A stretch of DNA of 64,000 bases from Rhizobium sp. NRK18 (GTDB taxonomy: Bacteria > Pseudomonadota > Alphaproteobacteria > Rhizobiales > Rhizobiaceae), in assembly GCF_024385575.1 (NCBI RefSeq), contig NZ_JANFMV010000004.1, positions 1 to 64,000 on the forward strand. Reading direction: 5' to 3'. How positions within the stretch are numbered: the stretch's first letter is position 1; every line of letters starts with the position of its first letter. The position numbers were made by a program, and so were the translations under genes. Below the pieces are notes generated by a model. That model saw only the letters and a program-made list of their open reading frames with translations, ran no database searches and had not been told where the DNA came from. This document shows positions 35,858-46,773 of this stretch, piece after piece.

Positions 35858-36757
35858 CTATTCCTTGACCGCGCCGGTCATGGACGAAACGTAGTAGTCG
35901 ACGAAGAAGGAATAGAGGATCACCACCGGCAGCGAGCCGAACAGCGCGCCTGCCATGAGCGATCCCCATTCGAAGATGTCGCCGCGCACGAGTTCCGTCA
36001 GCACGCCGACCGGAACCGTCTTGTTCTCCGACGACTGGATGAAGGTGAGCGCGTAGATGAACTCGTTCCAGGACAGCGTGAAGGCGAAGATGCCGGCCGA
36101 AATCAGCCCCGGAACCGCGAGCGGCAGGATGATCTTCGTCAGGATCTGCCAGCGGTTGGCGCCGTCGACCAGCGCGCTTTCCTCGAGCTCGAAGGGGATC
36201 GAGCGGAAGTAGCCCATTAGCAGCCAGGTGCAGAAGGGAATGAGGAAGGTCGGATAGGTCAGGATCAGCGCAAACTTGGAATCGTAGATGCCGATCTTGA
36301 AGACGATGAAGGCCAGTGGAATGAACAGGATCGACGGCGGCACCAGATAGGCGAGGAAGATCATCAGCCCGACCGGACGGGAGCCGCTGAAGCGCACTCG
36401 CTCGATCGCATAGGCGGCAAACACGGACGCCGCGAGCGACAGGAAGGTCGCCGAGGTGGCGATCACCATCGTGTTCCACAGCCAGCCCGGATAGGAGGTC
36501 TCGAACAGGAGATACTTGATGTGCTCGAGCGTCGGCCCCACCACCCAGAAAGGACTGTAGTGGTCGTAGTCGGTCAGCTGCGCGTTCGGTTTGATCGCCG
36601 TGATCGCCATCCAGTAGAACGGGAAGAGCAGCACGAAGACGAAGATGGCCAGCGGCAGGTAGATCGTCACGATCCGTCGCGGCAGCCGGTTGAGATAGCT
36701 CATGCCTTCTGCGTCATCGACGAGGTCAGCCGGGATTTTTGCAAGTTTGCTGGTCAT
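35858..36757 (-). CDS. Carbohydrate ABC transporter permease (MalG family)
   Basis: A 299-residue inner-membrane permease with six segments. The EAA coupling loop is ELEESALVDGANRWQILTKI (residues about 199-218). An N-terminal cytoplasmic extension of some 30 residues precedes TM1. It pairs with the MalF-like permease whose gene ends ten bases upstream in reading order. Confidence 0.9.
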   Translation of the reverse strand: MTSKLAKIPADLVDDAEGMSYLNRLPRRIVTIYLPLAIFVFVLLFPFYWMAITAIKPNAQLTDYDHYSPFWVVGPTLEHIKYLLFETSYPGWLWNTMVIATSATFLSLAASVFAAYAIERVRFSGSRPVGLMIFLAYLVPPSILFIPLAFIVFKIGIYDSKFALILTYPTFLIPFCTWLLMGYFRSIPFELEESALVDGANRWQILTKIILPLAVPGLISAGIFAFTLSWNEFIYALTFIQSSENKTVPVGVLTELVRGDIFEWGSLMAGALFGSLPVVILYSFFVDYYVSSMTGAVKE

Positions 36758-36767
36758 GGCTTTTTCC

Positions 36768-37712
36768 TTACTCGTCGCCGCCCTGCTGCCAGCGGCGACG
36801 CTGCAGGCCGAAGAATGAGAACATGATGGCGGCGAGCAGGAACGGGATCATCGCCACCGCGATCGCCGCGCCCTCGCCGAGCTGTCCGCCCGGAATGCCG
36901 CGCTGGAAGGACAACGTCGCCATCAGATGCGTGGCGTTGACCGGCCCGCCCTTGGTCAGCACGTAGATCAGCTGGAAATCGGTGAAGGTGAAGAGCACCG
37001 AAAAGGTCATCACGACGGCGATGATCGGGGTCAGCATCGGCAGGGTCACATAGCGGAAGCGCTGCCAGCTGGTGGCGCCGTCGAGCGAGGCGGCCTCCTG
37101 CAGCGAGGCCGGAATGGTCTGCAGGCCGGCCAGAAGCGAGATCGCCACGAAGGGGATGCCGCGCCAGACATTGGCGGCGATCACCGAGGCGCGGGCATTG
37201 TTGGGCGATCCGAGGAAATTGATCGGCGTGTCGATCAGCCCGAGCTTCATCAGCGACCAGGACACGATCGAGAACTGTGCGTCGTAGATCCACCAGAAGG
37301 CGAGCGCGGAGAGAACCGTCGGCACGACCCAGGGCAGAAGCACGATGGCGCGGAAGAAGGACTTGAACGGCAGCTTCTCGTTGAGGATCAGCGCCAGCCA
37401 GAGGCCGAGCGCGAATTTCAGCACCGAGGCGACGGTGGTGTATAGGACCGTGTTGAACACCGATTCCCAGAAGACGCTGTCGCTGAACAGGAACTGGTAG
37501 TTTTCCAGGCCAATGAAGATGCCCGGGCGGCCGATGCGCGTGTCGGTGAAGCCGAGCCACACGCCGAGCCCCAGCGGATAGGTCAGGAAGACCAGAAGAA
37601 AGGCCGCAGCCGGCACCATGAACAGAAGCCCCATGGCATTCCTGTTCGAGCCCAGCCGCGACAGGAGCGGCGCCCGCGCGGTCGCGTCGTTTGCGTCGGT
37701 AATCGTGTACAT
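36768..37712 (-). CDS. Carbohydrate ABC transporter permease (MalF family)
   Basis: A 314-residue permease of six segments. The EAA loop is SLQEAASLDGATSWQRFRYV. ATG 37712 has CGGAGA just upstream and matches the family N-terminus; the open frame to 38471 is the antisense-like extension over the binding-protein gene and is rejected. A GC stem-loop separates it from the binding-protein gene. Confidence 0.9.
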   Translation of the reverse strand: MYTITDANDATARAPLLSRLGSNRNAMGLLFMVPAAAFLLVFLTYPLGLGVWLGFTDTRIGRPGIFIGLENYQFLFSDSVFWESVFNTVLYTTVASVLKFALGLWLALILNEKLPFKSFFRAIVLLPWVVPTVLSALAFWWIYDAQFSIVSWSLMKLGLIDTPINFLGSPNNARASVIAANVWRGIPFVAISLLAGLQTIPASLQEAASLDGATSWQRFRYVTLPMLTPIIAVVMTFSVLFTFTDFQLIYVLTKGGPVNATHLMATLSFQRGIPGGQLGEGAAIAVAMIPFLLAAIMFSFFGLQRRRWQQGGDE

Positions 37713-37747
37713 GCTGTCTCCGCCTCGATTGTCTCTTGTCATGCGGC

Positions 37748-37772
37748 GGGGGCGACGGGATATGCCGCCCCC
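37748..37772 (-). other. Intercistronic stem-loop after the sugar-binding protein gene
   Basis: GGGGGCG at 37748-37754 pairs with CGCCCCC at 37766-37772 over an 11-base loop, extendable outward with one mismatch. It lies between the receptor and permease genes on the minus strand. Confidence 0.55.
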
Positions 37773-37792
37773 ACCGATTGCCCTTTGACGGG

Positions 37793-39106
37793 TCAGACGC
37801 GGTAGTAGCGGTTTGCCCGCTTCTCGGCCTGTTCCGCGGCTTCCTCCGGCGTCATGGCGCCGGTGACGGCCGAGGCGAACATGTCGACCACGACATAGTC
37901 GGCCATGACGGCGGCCGATGCATAGCCGAGCGGACCGGCGTAGCCGTTCGGGCGCAGCGTTTCCGACGCACGGGCGTAAGGCGCGTGGATCGGGTCGGCA
38001 GTCCAGACAGGATTGTCGGCAAATGCCTTGAGCGGCTGGCAGCAATAGGCGCTGGAGCCCTGGATCCAGGCGTTCATCTGATCGGCTTCGTACATGAACT
38101 TCAGGTAGGCCTTGCAGGCCTCCGGATACTTCGTGTGCTTGAAGACGATCGCCTGGGTGGTCTGGTGCAGCTCCACGCTCTTGCCGACCGGGCCGATCGG
38201 GAAGTTGGTGGTGCGGATGTCGGCGGCAAGCTCGGCCAGCGCCGGATCCTTCTTGGCAGCGTAGTAGAGCGAGACGCCGTTGGCCGTCAGCGACACCTGG
38301 CCGGCCAGGAAGGCGCGGTTGTTGTTGATGTCGAGCCAGCTTTCCGTGCCCGGGATGAAGTTCTCGTAGAGCGCCTTGGCATAGTTCAGCGCGTTGATGG
38401 TCTCCTTGGAGTTGACCACCACCTTGCCGCTCTCGTCGACCATCATCGCGCCATGGCTCCAGAGCAGCCAATGGGCGTAGTTGTTGCCGTCGCCGACGGC
38501 CTTGCCGTGGGCGAAGCCTGCCGGCGTGCCCTTGGCCTTCATGGCCTTGACCAGTTCCAGGAAGCCGTCGGTATCCTTAGGGAATTCCTTGAAGCCGGCC
38601 GCTTCCATGTGGCTCTGACGGTAGCAGACGGCGTTACCGATCGCTGCCAGCGGCAAGGCGATGAACTTGTCGTCACGGGTCGCATAGCCTCTCAGGCCGT
38701 CATAGAAACCGCCATACTTGCCGTCGAGATAGTTGCCGAGGTCGGTCAGATCGACCAGCTTGTCGGGATACTGATGCGGATCGTCGAACCAGCACAGCAC
38801 CATGTCCGGACCGGAGCCGACATTGGCGGCAACGGCAGCCTTCGGACGGATGTCCTCCCAGCTTTCCTTGTCGATGCGCACCTCGACGCCGGTTGCTTCG
38901 GTGAACTTCTTGGTGTTCGCCAGCCAGGCGTCCTCGTCGCCCTGCACGAAGGGCGACCAGCGCAGGAGCCTCAGGCTTGCGCCCGGCTCCGGCGTGTAGG
39001 TCGGCTCCTGCGCGAAGGCAGGCCGGAAGCCAAGTCCGTGCAGGCCCGCCATGCCGGCAAGGCCGGCGGTGCTTGCGAGAAATGTTCTTCTCTTAATCGT
39101 CATCAT
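37793..39106 (-). CDS. Carbohydrate ABC transporter substrate-binding protein (SBP_bac_1), Tat-type signal
   Basis: A 437-residue periplasmic receptor. The N-terminus MMTIKRRTFLASTAGLAG is a twin-arginine signal. LRLLRWSPFVQGDEDAWL begins the mature cluster-B fold. Two tandem ATG codons (39106, 39103) follow GAGGAGGAG; an upstream TTG at 39118 lies inside that ribosome binding site and is rejected. Given the erythronate/threonate enzymes in the operon, the ligand may be a C4 sugar acid or polyol. Confidence 0.85.
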   Translation of the reverse strand: MMTIKRRTFLASTAGLAGMAGLHGLGFRPAFAQEPTYTPEPGASLRLLRWSPFVQGDEDAWLANTKKFTEATGVEVRIDKESWEDIRPKAAVAANVGSGPDMVLCWFDDPHQYPDKLVDLTDLGNYLDGKYGGFYDGLRGYATRDDKFIALPLAAIGNAVCYRQSHMEAAGFKEFPKDTDGFLELVKAMKAKGTPAGFAHGKAVGDGNNYAHWLLWSHGAMMVDESGKVVVNSKETINALNYAKALYENFIPGTESWLDINNNRAFLAGQVSLTANGVSLYYAAKKDPALAELAADIRTTNFPIGPVGKSVELHQTTQAIVFKHTKYPEACKAYLKFMYEADQMNAWIQGSSAYCCQPLKAFADNPVWTADPIHAPYARASETLRPNGYAGPLGYASAAVMADYVVVDMFASAVTGAMTPEEAAEQAEKRANRYYRV

Positions 39107-39268
39107 GCTCCTCCTCAAAAGCCGGGATGCAAGTGCTGCGGCATGCGCTCTCCCGGATGGCGCAGGCCTGGTATCGCGGGGCGGAGCCGGTCGGACGGAG
39201 GTTCCGCCTGCCGGTTTCGCCGTAAAGAGGGCTCCCTTCCCTCCTTAAGGCGACCCGCCGTCACGCAA

Positions 39269-40336
<1,068 letters not shown>

Positions 40337-40439
40337 GCGTCTCCTCCCAAAGATGCAATTCGGTCCGCCCGTCCCCTCCATCCCGCGACCTTGGCCGCCT
40401 GCGGACGAAACGGGCTATGTAAGTCTCTGCGCGGCCGGG

Positions 40440-41216
40440 CTATCCCCGGCCGACAAACGGCATTTTCGTCGCCATGACGGTCATCGTCAGCACGTTGGCA
40501 TCGAGCGGCAGCCCGGCCATGTAGACGACGGCGTCGGCAATCAGCATCGGATCGATGGTCGGCTCGCTGGCCATCTCGCCGTTCGCCTGCGGCACGCCAC
40601 CGCTCATCTTCGCGGTCATGTCGCTCGCGGCATTGCCGATATCGATCTGTCCGCAGGCGATGTCGAACGGCCTACCGTCGAGCGCCGACGACTTGGTCAG
40701 TCCGGAAATCGCGTGCTTGGTCGCGGTATAGGGCGCCGACTTCGGACGCGGCGTCGTGGCCGAAATCGAACCGTTGTTGATGATCCGACCGCCCTGCGGG
40801 GTCTGCGCCTTCATCAACCGGAACGCCTGCTGGGTGCAAAGAAACGCGCCGGTCAGGTTGGCGGCGACCACGCTCGACCACTCCTCGAAGCTGATCTCCT
40901 CCAGCGGCACGGACGAGTTCGACCGTCCGGCATTGTTGACTAGCAGATCCAGCCGGCCGAACTTGCCCTCGATTTCGTCGAACAGCGCCCGAACGGAGGC
41001 CGGATCGCCGATATCGGCGGCAATACCCACCACTTCGCCGCCGGTTTCAGCGGAAAGCTCGGATGCTGCCTTGTCCAGCACATCCTTGCGGCGGCCGGCG
41101 ATCACGACGCGCCAGCCGGCAGTGCTCAAGGCGCGCGACATGGCCTTGCCGACACCGGTGCCGCCACCGGTCACCAGCGCGATCCTGCCCTTCACGTCGA
41201 AACCCCTCTGCGTCAT
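40440..41216 (-). CDS. Short-chain dehydrogenase/reductase
   Basis: A 258-residue [11 protein letters not shown] (about residues 17-24), NNAG at about 92, and catalytic Ser-Tyr-Lys with [19 protein letters not shown]. The Lys is followed by HAISGL as usual. It overlaps denD by four bases (ATGA), so the two are coupled and probably act in one pathway, for instance oxidising the precursor of D-erythronate. Substrate not readable. Confidence 0.75.
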   Translation of the reverse strand: MTQRGFDVKGRIALVTGGGTGVGKAMSRALSTAGWRVVIAGRRKDVLDKAASELSAETGGEVVGIAADIGDPASVRALFDEIEGKFGRLDLLVNNAGRSNSSVPLEEISFEEWSSVVAANLTGAFLCTQQAFRLMKAQTPQGGRIINNGSISATTPRPKSAPYTATKHAISGLTKSSALDGRPFDIACGQIDIGNAASDMTAKMSGGVPQANGEMASEPTIDPMLIADAVVYMAGLPLDANVLTMTVMATKMPFVGRG

Positions 41217-42199
41217 GCGTGGCTACCTTCAAGTTCGTCTTCAAGATGAATGCGGATGATGTCGTCGAAGCTCGTCTCGGCCCTGAAGCCGAGTTCGCTG
41301 GCGCGGCGGGCATCGAAATTGGTCGGCCAGCCGTCGACGATCTTCTCGATGACCGGATCCCGCTCGCGGCGGATGAGGCTGATGGCCTTGTCGCCCGCCA
41401 CGCGGCGCAGCGCCTCGATTTCCTCGCCAACCAGCGCCGAAAGGCCAGGCATGGTCAGGTTGCGGCGCGGGCCGATGCGGCTCGTGTCCATCCGGGCGGC
41501 ATGGACGAAGAAGCCCACTGCGGCGCGCGGGCTCGCAAACCAGTGGCGGACGTTCTCGTCGACCGGCAGCACCGCTTCCTGGCCTACCAGCGGCTCACGC
41601 AGAATGTTGGAGAAGAAGCCGGACGCGGCCTTGTTCGGCTTGCCGGGACGGATGCAGATCGTCGGCAGGCGGATGCCGATGCCGTCGAAGATGCCCTTGC
41701 GGGTGTAATCGGCCAGCAGAAGCTCGGTGATCGCCTTCTGCGTGCCGTAGCTCGTCAGCGGCGTGGTGAAGAACTCGTCCCCGATCTTTTCCGGGAACGG
41801 CTGCCCGAAGACGGCGATGGACGAGGCGAAGATCACGCGCGGCGTATAGGGTTCGCGCAGACCCTCATGACGGATCGCCTCGAACAGCATGCGGCTGCCG
41901 TCGAGATTGACCGCATAGCCCTTCTCGAAATCGGCTTCCGCCTCGCCGGAAACGATGGCGGCCAGATGGAAGATGACGTCGGGTCGCCCGGCGATCAGCT
42001 TTTCTGGCTCGCCGGGCGTCGCCAGATCCATGGTCAGCGCCGTCGCAATGCCTTGCAACGCCGGCGGAACCGGAGGCTCGAAGGCGTCGGCAAGCGTCAG
42101 CCGGGAGACCTCAAAGCCGAACACCGATTGGTCCGAGGCCAATTTCTCCACCAGCTTTCGGCCAACCATGCCGGCTGCGCCAATCACGAGTACATGCAT
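41213..42199 (-). CDS. denD: D-erythronate dehydrogenase DenD (extended SDR)
   Basis: A 328-residue extended SDR of the NAD-dependent epimerase type. [12 protein letters not shown] binds NAD, and SSIAVFG with SYGTQKA supplies Ser and Tyr-x3-Lys. DenD is known to oxidise D-erythronate to 2-oxo-tetronate. Its partners OtnI, OtnK and OtnC are encoded just upstream in the same run, which strongly supports the name. Confidence 0.85.
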   Translation of the reverse strand: MHVLVIGAAGMVGRKLVEKLASDQSVFGFEVSRLTLADAFEPPVPPALQGIATALTMDLATPGEPEKLIAGRPDVIFHLAAIVSGEAEADFEKGYAVNLDGSRMLFEAIRHEGLREPYTPRVIFASSIAVFGQPFPEKIGDEFFTTPLTSYGTQKAITELLLADYTRKGIFDGIGIRLPTICIRPGKPNKAASGFFSNILREPLVGQEAVLPVDENVRHWFASPRAAVGFFVHAARMDTSRIGPRRNLTMPGLSALVGEEIEALRRVAGDKAISLIRRERDPVIEKIVDGWPTNFDARRASELGFRAETSFDDIIRIHLEDELEGSHA

Positions 42200-42254
42200 G
42201 TCCGGCTTTCCTCCCTGCCGTTCAGCGCCGCTCCCGCAGCGCTACATCGATTGT

Positions 42255-43013
42255 TCATCCAGCGCTCAGGCCGGTTTTCCCGGTCAGCGCCAGGATTTCC
42301 CTGGTCGTTTCGTAGATCCTCAGAAGATGCGTATGGAAAGCCGCCACGACTGCCTTGCGGTCATGGCTTCTAAGTCCCTCGACGATCTTTTCGTGATCGG
42401 TGTAGCTCGAATCCGTCGCACCGGGACGCGACATGACGGAGCGGCGATAGTCGATCATGTAGGTGTAGAGATCCGTCACCAGGTCGGCGAGCAGCGGGTT
42501 CCCGCAAGCGCGGTAGATGGTGACGTGGAATTCGCGGTCGCAGAGCAGGAAGCGCATGGCGTCCGGTCCGGCGATGCGCTGGGCTTCCATGAGATTGTCG
42601 AGTTTTTCCAGCGTCGCCTCGTCGATCAGTTCCGCCGCGTCGCCGACGACTTTCAACTCGATATGCAGGCGCGCCGCATGCACCGCCTCGAGATCGTAGC
42701 TGTCGATCGGATTGGACGAGGCGATTGTAATCGGCACATGGCTGAGATCGACATTGGCGACCCGGCTGCGGCTCCCCTGCGAAACCTCGATCAGTCCCTG
42801 CGTCGCCAGGATCTGGATGGCGCCGCGCACGGTCTCGCGGCTGACGTTCAGCACGGTGGCAAGCTCGCGCTCGCCGGGCAGTTCGTCGCCGGGGCGCAGC
42901 ATGTTCGTGGCGATCAGCGTCGTCAGCTTCTCGGCGATCACGTCCCGGGCCGTGCGGCGTTCCAGCCGCTGGCCAACCTGGGGGACCTCTCCGAGTATGC
43001 CTGTCACTTTCAC
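42255..43013 (-). CDS. GntR-family regulator (FadR subfamily, FCD)
   Basis: A 252-residue regulator. The winged helix shows ELATVLNVSRETVRGAIQIL at about residues 48-67; the FCD domain carries DREFHVTIYRACGN. GTG 43013 is chosen because GGGGG at 43021-43025 is seven bases upstream; the longer frame to 43112 would run through the operator region. It lies inside the tetronate run between otnI and denD, with a nested inverted repeat over its leader, so it probably autoregulates and tunes denD and the importer. Confidence 0.8.
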   Translation of the reverse strand: MKVTGILGEVPQVGQRLERRTARDVIAEKLTTLIATNMLRPGDELPGERELATVLNVSRETVRGAIQILATQGLIEVSQGSRSRVANVDLSHVPITIASSNPIDSYDLEAVHAARLHIELKVVGDAAELIDEATLEKLDNLMEAQRIAGPDAMRFLLCDREFHVTIYRACGNPLLADLVTDLYTYMIDYRRSVMSRPGATDSSYTDHEKIVEGLRSHDRKAVVAAFHTHLLRIYETTREILALTGKTGLSAG

Positions 43014-43024
43014 GCTGCATCCCC

Positions 43025-43059
43025 CAACTGGTATGCTGGCCGTACCAGCGGTCCAGTTG
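43025..43059. promoter_or_regulatory. Nested inverted repeat, candidate operator of the GntR regulator
   Basis: Outer arms CAACTGG (43025-43031) and CCAGTTG (43053-43059) are perfect; inner arms CTGGTA (43028-43033) and TACCAG (43043-43048) are perfect as well. A further ACTGGT lies at 43076-43081. TGGT/ACCA cores are typical of FadR-type sites. It adjoins the GTG start's ribosome binding site. Confidence 0.6.
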
Positions 43060-43134
43060 ATAGGAGAGAATCCGGAACTGGTCAATCGCAATTCGTCGCT
43101 GCGATGCACCATTCGGAAGCCTGTCGAGACGCCT

Positions 43135-43905
43135 TCAGCCGCTCTTCAGTACGGTCATCCAGCCGAGACTCGCGTCGGTACCGGCTGCGGGCCGGTATTC
43201 CGCGCCGAGAGGCCGGCCGTATCCCATGGCATCGAGACTGTGGACAATGTGCCGGTAGTCGACCTCGCCATGGTCGGGCTCTCCGCGATCCGGCACGGCT
43301 GCGATCTGGATATGGCCGATCACCGGCATCAGCGCCTCGATCCGCCGGGTGAGATCACCCTCCATGATCTGGATGTGATAGCAGTCGAACATCAGCTTGA
43401 GATTGGTCGCGCCGACGGCGTCGATGATCTCGGCAGCCTGCGCCGAAGTCGTGAGGAAATAGTCCGGGGCGTCGTAATGGTTCAGCGGCTCGATCAGGAT
43501 GGTGATGCCATGCGGCCTGGCGAGCTCTGTCGCGTAGAGAAGATTTTCGACGAAGGTTCGGCGTGCCGCCTCGCCTTCCGCCTTGCCGGCCATGACATGC
43601 ACGTTCGCGGCGCCGATGGCCGCTGCATAATCGACCGCCTGGCGGATGGCCGCACGCGCTTCCTCCTGCCGCTCCGGAATGGCGGCAAGTCCGTTGTCAC
43701 CGGCCGCCTCCCTTCCTCGGATCGTGTTGATGCCGAGCATGGCGAGCCCCGTCTCCGACAGCGCAGCGCGGACATCCTCGGTCGACACCTCGTACGGAAA
43801 ATGGCACTCCACCGCGTCGAAACCGGCGCGCCTGGCGGCACGGATCGCGTCGGGAAGCGGCAGCTCGCGCCACAGAAAGCCGAGATTGGCCGAAAACGTC
43901 GCCAT
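43135..43905 (-). CDS. otnI: 2-oxo-tetronate isomerase OtnI
   Basis: A 256-residue TIM barrel of the hydroxypyruvate isomerase family. Metal-binding residues include Glu in IEPLNHYDAPDYF, Asp/His in LMFDCYHIQIMEGD and Glu in LGAEYRPA. OtnI converts 2-oxo-tetronate to 3-oxo-tetronate, the substrate of OtnK. ATG 43905 overlaps the otnC stop as TGATG; a GTG at 43914 is possible. DenD and LtnD both feed it. Confidence 0.85.
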   Translation of the reverse strand: MATFSANLGFLWRELPLPDAIRAARRAGFDAVECHFPYEVSTEDVRAALSETGLAMLGINTIRGREAAGDNGLAAIPERQEEARAAIRQAVDYAAAIGAANVHVMAGKAEGEAARRTFVENLLYATELARPHGITILIEPLNHYDAPDYFLTTSAQAAEIIDAVGATNLKLMFDCYHIQIMEGDLTRRIEALMPVIGHIQIAAVPDRGEPDHGEVDYRHIVHSLDAMGYGRPLGAEYRPAAGTDASLGWMTVLKSG

Positions 43906-44555
43906 CAGTCCCACTCCACGTCGAATTTGCGCACAAGCCCGCCAATCTCGGCCGCCGACAGCATGGCCGGGTTCGCGCCGCGGGTCAGCAGCGCCAGCTT
44001 GGCCGTTTCTTCCAGTTCCTCGATCGCGTAGACCGCCGCCTCCAGATCCTTGCCGGCGACCACGGGACCGTGATGAGCGAGCATGACGGCGGAACGCTTG
44101 CCGGCAAGCCCGCGGATCGCATCGCCCATGGCCGGATCGCCGGGCATGAAATAGGGCAGCAGCTTGACCTTGCCGAGCCGCATGATCGAATAGGCGGTCA
44201 GCGGCGGCAGCATGTTGTCCGGATCGACCTCCGGCAAAAGCGACAGCGCCACCGAATGGCAGGAGTGCAGATGCACGACGGCGCCGGTCTTCGCCGGCCG
44301 CGTCTCGTAGAAGGCCTGATGCAGCGGCATTTCCTTCGTCGGCTTGTCACCGCCGATCAGGACGCCTTTGGCATCGAACAGCGACAGCCGCGCCGGATCG
44401 AGGCGGCCGAACGAACTGCCGGTCGGTGTGACCAGCAAACGGCCATCGGAGAGCCGGGCGGAAATGTTGCCCGAGGCGCCGGCGGTCAGCCCGCGGTCGA
44501 AGAGCGACTTCGCCATGAGGCAAATGTCCTCGCGCAGTTTCGCCTCTTCGCTCAT
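43905..44555 (-). CDS. otnC: 3-oxo-tetronate 4-phosphate decarboxylase OtnC (class II aldolase family)
   Basis: A 216-residue protein of the class II aldolase/adducin family. Zinc-binding histidines are in VHLHSCHSVAL and AHHGPVVAG, and TPTGSSFG is the phosphate loop. OtnC splits carbon dioxide from 3-oxo-tetronate 4-phosphate, leaving DHAP. It overlaps otnK by four bases and otnI by one. Confidence 0.85.
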   Translation of the reverse strand: MSEEAKLREDICLMAKSLFDRGLTAGASGNISARLSDGRLLVTPTGSSFGRLDPARLSLFDAKGVLIGGDKPTKEMPLHQAFYETRPAKTGAVVHLHSCHSVALSLLPEVDPDNMLPPLTAYSIMRLGKVKLLPYFMPGDPAMGDAIRGLAGKRSAVMLAHHGPVVAGKDLEAAVYAIEELEETAKLALLTRGANPAMLSAAEIGGLVRKFDVEWD

Positions 44556-45820
44556 TGCTCCTCCAGCCGCCGGAAGGCGGTTTCGAAAAAGTCCTCATCG
44601 CCGAAATTGCCGGATTTCAGGGCGAGCGCCACCGTCTGGCCCTCACAGGTGCCATAGGTCCACGGCACGCCCGGAGCGATCTCCGCGCCGATCGCCAGCC
44701 GGTCGATGCCGAGCGCCTTGACGACGGCGCCCGAGGTCTCGCCGCCGGCAACGACGAAACGACGAACACCACGCGAAAAGGCTTCGCGGGCAAGCGCTGC
44801 CAAGGCCTCTTCCACCACCGTGCCGGCACGGTCCACGCCGAGCGCCTCCTGCGCCTTGCGCACGGCATCCGGCTCGGCGGTCGCATAGATCAGTTTCGGC
44901 CGGTCCAGCACCTGTCCGGAGAGCCAGTCCAGCGCCTCGCCCGGGCCGGCTTCGGCCAACGCCAGGGGATCGAGGCGGAAGCTTGCGGCCTTCTCCACAT
45001 AACGGGCGACCTGCTTGCGGGTCATCGCCGAGCAACTGCCGGAAAGCACGATCATGCCGGCATCGACCTCGGGCCGCGCGGCATGGGCCGAAGCCCTCGA
45101 AAGCAGTCCCGCCTTCTCGTAAAGTCCTGGCAGGGGCATGGCGAGCGCGCTGCCGCCGGTCATCAGCGGCATGTCCATGCAGGCTTCCGCAATCACGGAC
45201 AGGTCGTCATTGGCCACCGCATCGGTGACGACATGCGCGACGCCGTCTAACTTCAACGTGGCAAGCCGGGCCTTCAGTGCATCGACACCGGCGGCGACCG
45301 TCAGCCGGTTGGCAAGCCCCACCTTGCCGGCGACCTGCGGCGACAACAGGCGCATGAGATTGGCGTCGCGCATCGGCGTCAGCGGGTGATCCTTCATCGG
45401 GCTTTCCGACAACAATTGCTCGCCGACGAAGAGGTTTCCCATGAAGATGCTGCGGCCGTTTTCGGGAAAGGCCGGGCAATAGACCGTCTGCGTCGCACCG
45501 AGCGCCTGCATCAGCGCCTCGGCCACCGGGCCGATATTGCCTTTCGCCGTGCTGTCAAAGGTCGAACAGTATTTCCAGTAGAAACGGGAGGCTCCGGCGC
45601 GCTTCAGCCAGTCGAGTGCGGCAACGGTATCGGCGACGGCTTCCTCAACCGGCGCCGTCCGGCATTTCAGCGCGACGATCTCGAAGGCGGCGGTGTCCGT
45701 TGGTGGTCGATCCGGGACACCGAGACGCAGGTTGACCGGATGCCCCGATCGGGCGATCAGCCCGGCGAGGTCGGTCGCCCCGGTAAAATCGTCGGCGATG
45801 GCGCCAAACAGCGTCGTCAC
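44552..45820 (-). CDS. otnK: 3-oxo-tetronate kinase OtnK (DUF1537)
   Basis: A 422-residue DUF1537 kinase. Motifs are ADDFTGATDLAG and KYCSTFDSTAKGNIG in the substrate domain, and VAGGETSGAVVKAL, GAEIAPGVPW and ALKSGNFGDEDFF in the nucleotide domain. The GTG at 45820 sits four bases after the ltnD stop; the frame open to 45952 overlaps ltnD and is rejected. It phosphorylates 3-oxo-tetronate at O4 before OtnC. Confidence 0.85.
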   Translation of the reverse strand: MTTLFGAIADDFTGATDLAGLIARSGHPVNLRLGVPDRPPTDTAAFEIVALKCRTAPVEEAVADTVAALDWLKRAGASRFYWKYCSTFDSTAKGNIGPVAEALMQALGATQTVYCPAFPENGRSIFMGNLFVGEQLLSESPMKDHPLTPMRDANLMRLLSPQVAGKVGLANRLTVAAGVDALKARLATLKLDGVAHVVTDAVANDDLSVIAEACMDMPLMTGGSALAMPLPGLYEKAGLLSRASAHAARPEVDAGMIVLSGSCSAMTRKQVARYVEKAASFRLDPLALAEAGPGEALDWLSGQVLDRPKLIYATAEPDAVRKAQEALGVDRAGTVVEEALAALAREAFSRGVRRFVVAGGETSGAVVKALGIDRLAIGAEIAPGVPWTYGTCEGQTVALALKSGNFGDEDFFETAFRRLEEQ

Positions 45821-45824
45821 GGGA

Positions 45825-46736
45825 CTATTCCTCTTCCATGCCGGGAAGCCGGATGCCGGCGCGCCGTGCCAGAACCATCGCCACCGCCGCATCATCCATC
45901 CGTCCGAGGCCGGCGGCAGACGCCTCCTTGAACAAGGCGAGCGCCGTTTCACTCAAAAGCACGGAGGCGCCGACACCGCCTGCTTCCGACGTGACGATGC
46001 CCATGTCCTTGACGAAGATGTCGACGGCCGAATGCGGGGTGTAATCGCCGTCGACGATATGCTTTCCGCGGTTCTCGAACATCCACGAATTTCCCGCCGA
46101 CACGCGGATGACATCGTAGACCTGAGCGACGTCGAGACCTTCACGGGCCGCTAGCGTCAATGCCTCGGCCGCGGCAGCGATGTGCACGCCGGCCAGAAGC
46201 TGGTTGATCATCTTCACCTTCGAACCCTCGCCCGGCCGGTCGCCAAGACGGAAGACCTTGGCGGCAACCGCATCGAGAGCGGGCTTGGCAAGCGCGAAGG
46301 CGTCCGGCGAACCGGAGGCCATGACCGTCATCTCGCCCGCCATCGCCTTGGCGGAGCCACCTGAAACGGGCGCATCGAGCACCTGCATGCCGGCATCGGC
46401 GAGCCGACCGGCAATTGCCACCGTCGTCGATGGCGGCATGGTCGGGCAAAGGAGAAAGAGCGTCCCGGGCGCCGCGGCGGCGACCGCCCCTCGCTCACCG
46501 AACAGCACCGTCTCGGCCTGTGCGGCGTTGACGACGAAGACGAAGACGATTGTGACGCCCGGCATGGCTTCGGCCGGGGTCGCGAACGCTTTTCCGCCCT
46601 CGCCGGAAAAGCGCGTCAGCACCTCCTCCCGCACATCGACTCCGTGAACGGAGAAGCCGGCGCGGAGAAGCGACAGGGCCGCCCCGTAGCCCATCGAGCC
46701 AAGCCCGATGACGGCAGCCGTACTGTTATTCGACAT
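45825..46736 (-). CDS. ltnD: L-threonate dehydrogenase LtnD (3-hydroxyisobutyrate dehydrogenase family)
   Basis: A 303-residue beta-hydroxyacid dehydrogenase. IGLGSMGYGAALSLLRAG binds NAD, DAPVSGGSAKA is the substrate loop, and the catalytic Lys is in GSKVKMINQLLAG. LtnD oxidises L-threonate to 2-oxo-threonate, which enters OtnI, OtnK and OtnC. It is first in the leftward run, facing a LacI regulator across a tandem operator. Confidence 0.85.
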   Translation of the reverse strand: MSNNSTAAVIGLGSMGYGAALSLLRAGFSVHGVDVREEVLTRFSGEGGKAFATPAEAMPGVTIVFVFVVNAAQAETVLFGERGAVAAAAPGTLFLLCPTMPPSTTVAIAGRLADAGMQVLDAPVSGGSAKAMAGEMTVMASGSPDAFALAKPALDAVAAKVFRLGDRPGEGSKVKMINQLLAGVHIAAAAEALTLAAREGLDVAQVYDVIRVSAGNSWMFENRGKHIVDGDYTPHSAVDIFVKDMGIVTSEAGGVGASVLLSETALALFKEASAAGLGRMDDAAVAMVLARRAGIRLPGMEEE

Positions 46737-46773
46737 GGAGCCTCCCTGCCCGGTCTTCCGCTTGAAAAATGCC

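Noticed and set aside
37713..38471. Upstream extension of the MalF-type permease frame
   Set aside because: It overlaps the binding-protein gene in another frame; ATG 37712 has a ribosome binding site and the usual N-terminus.
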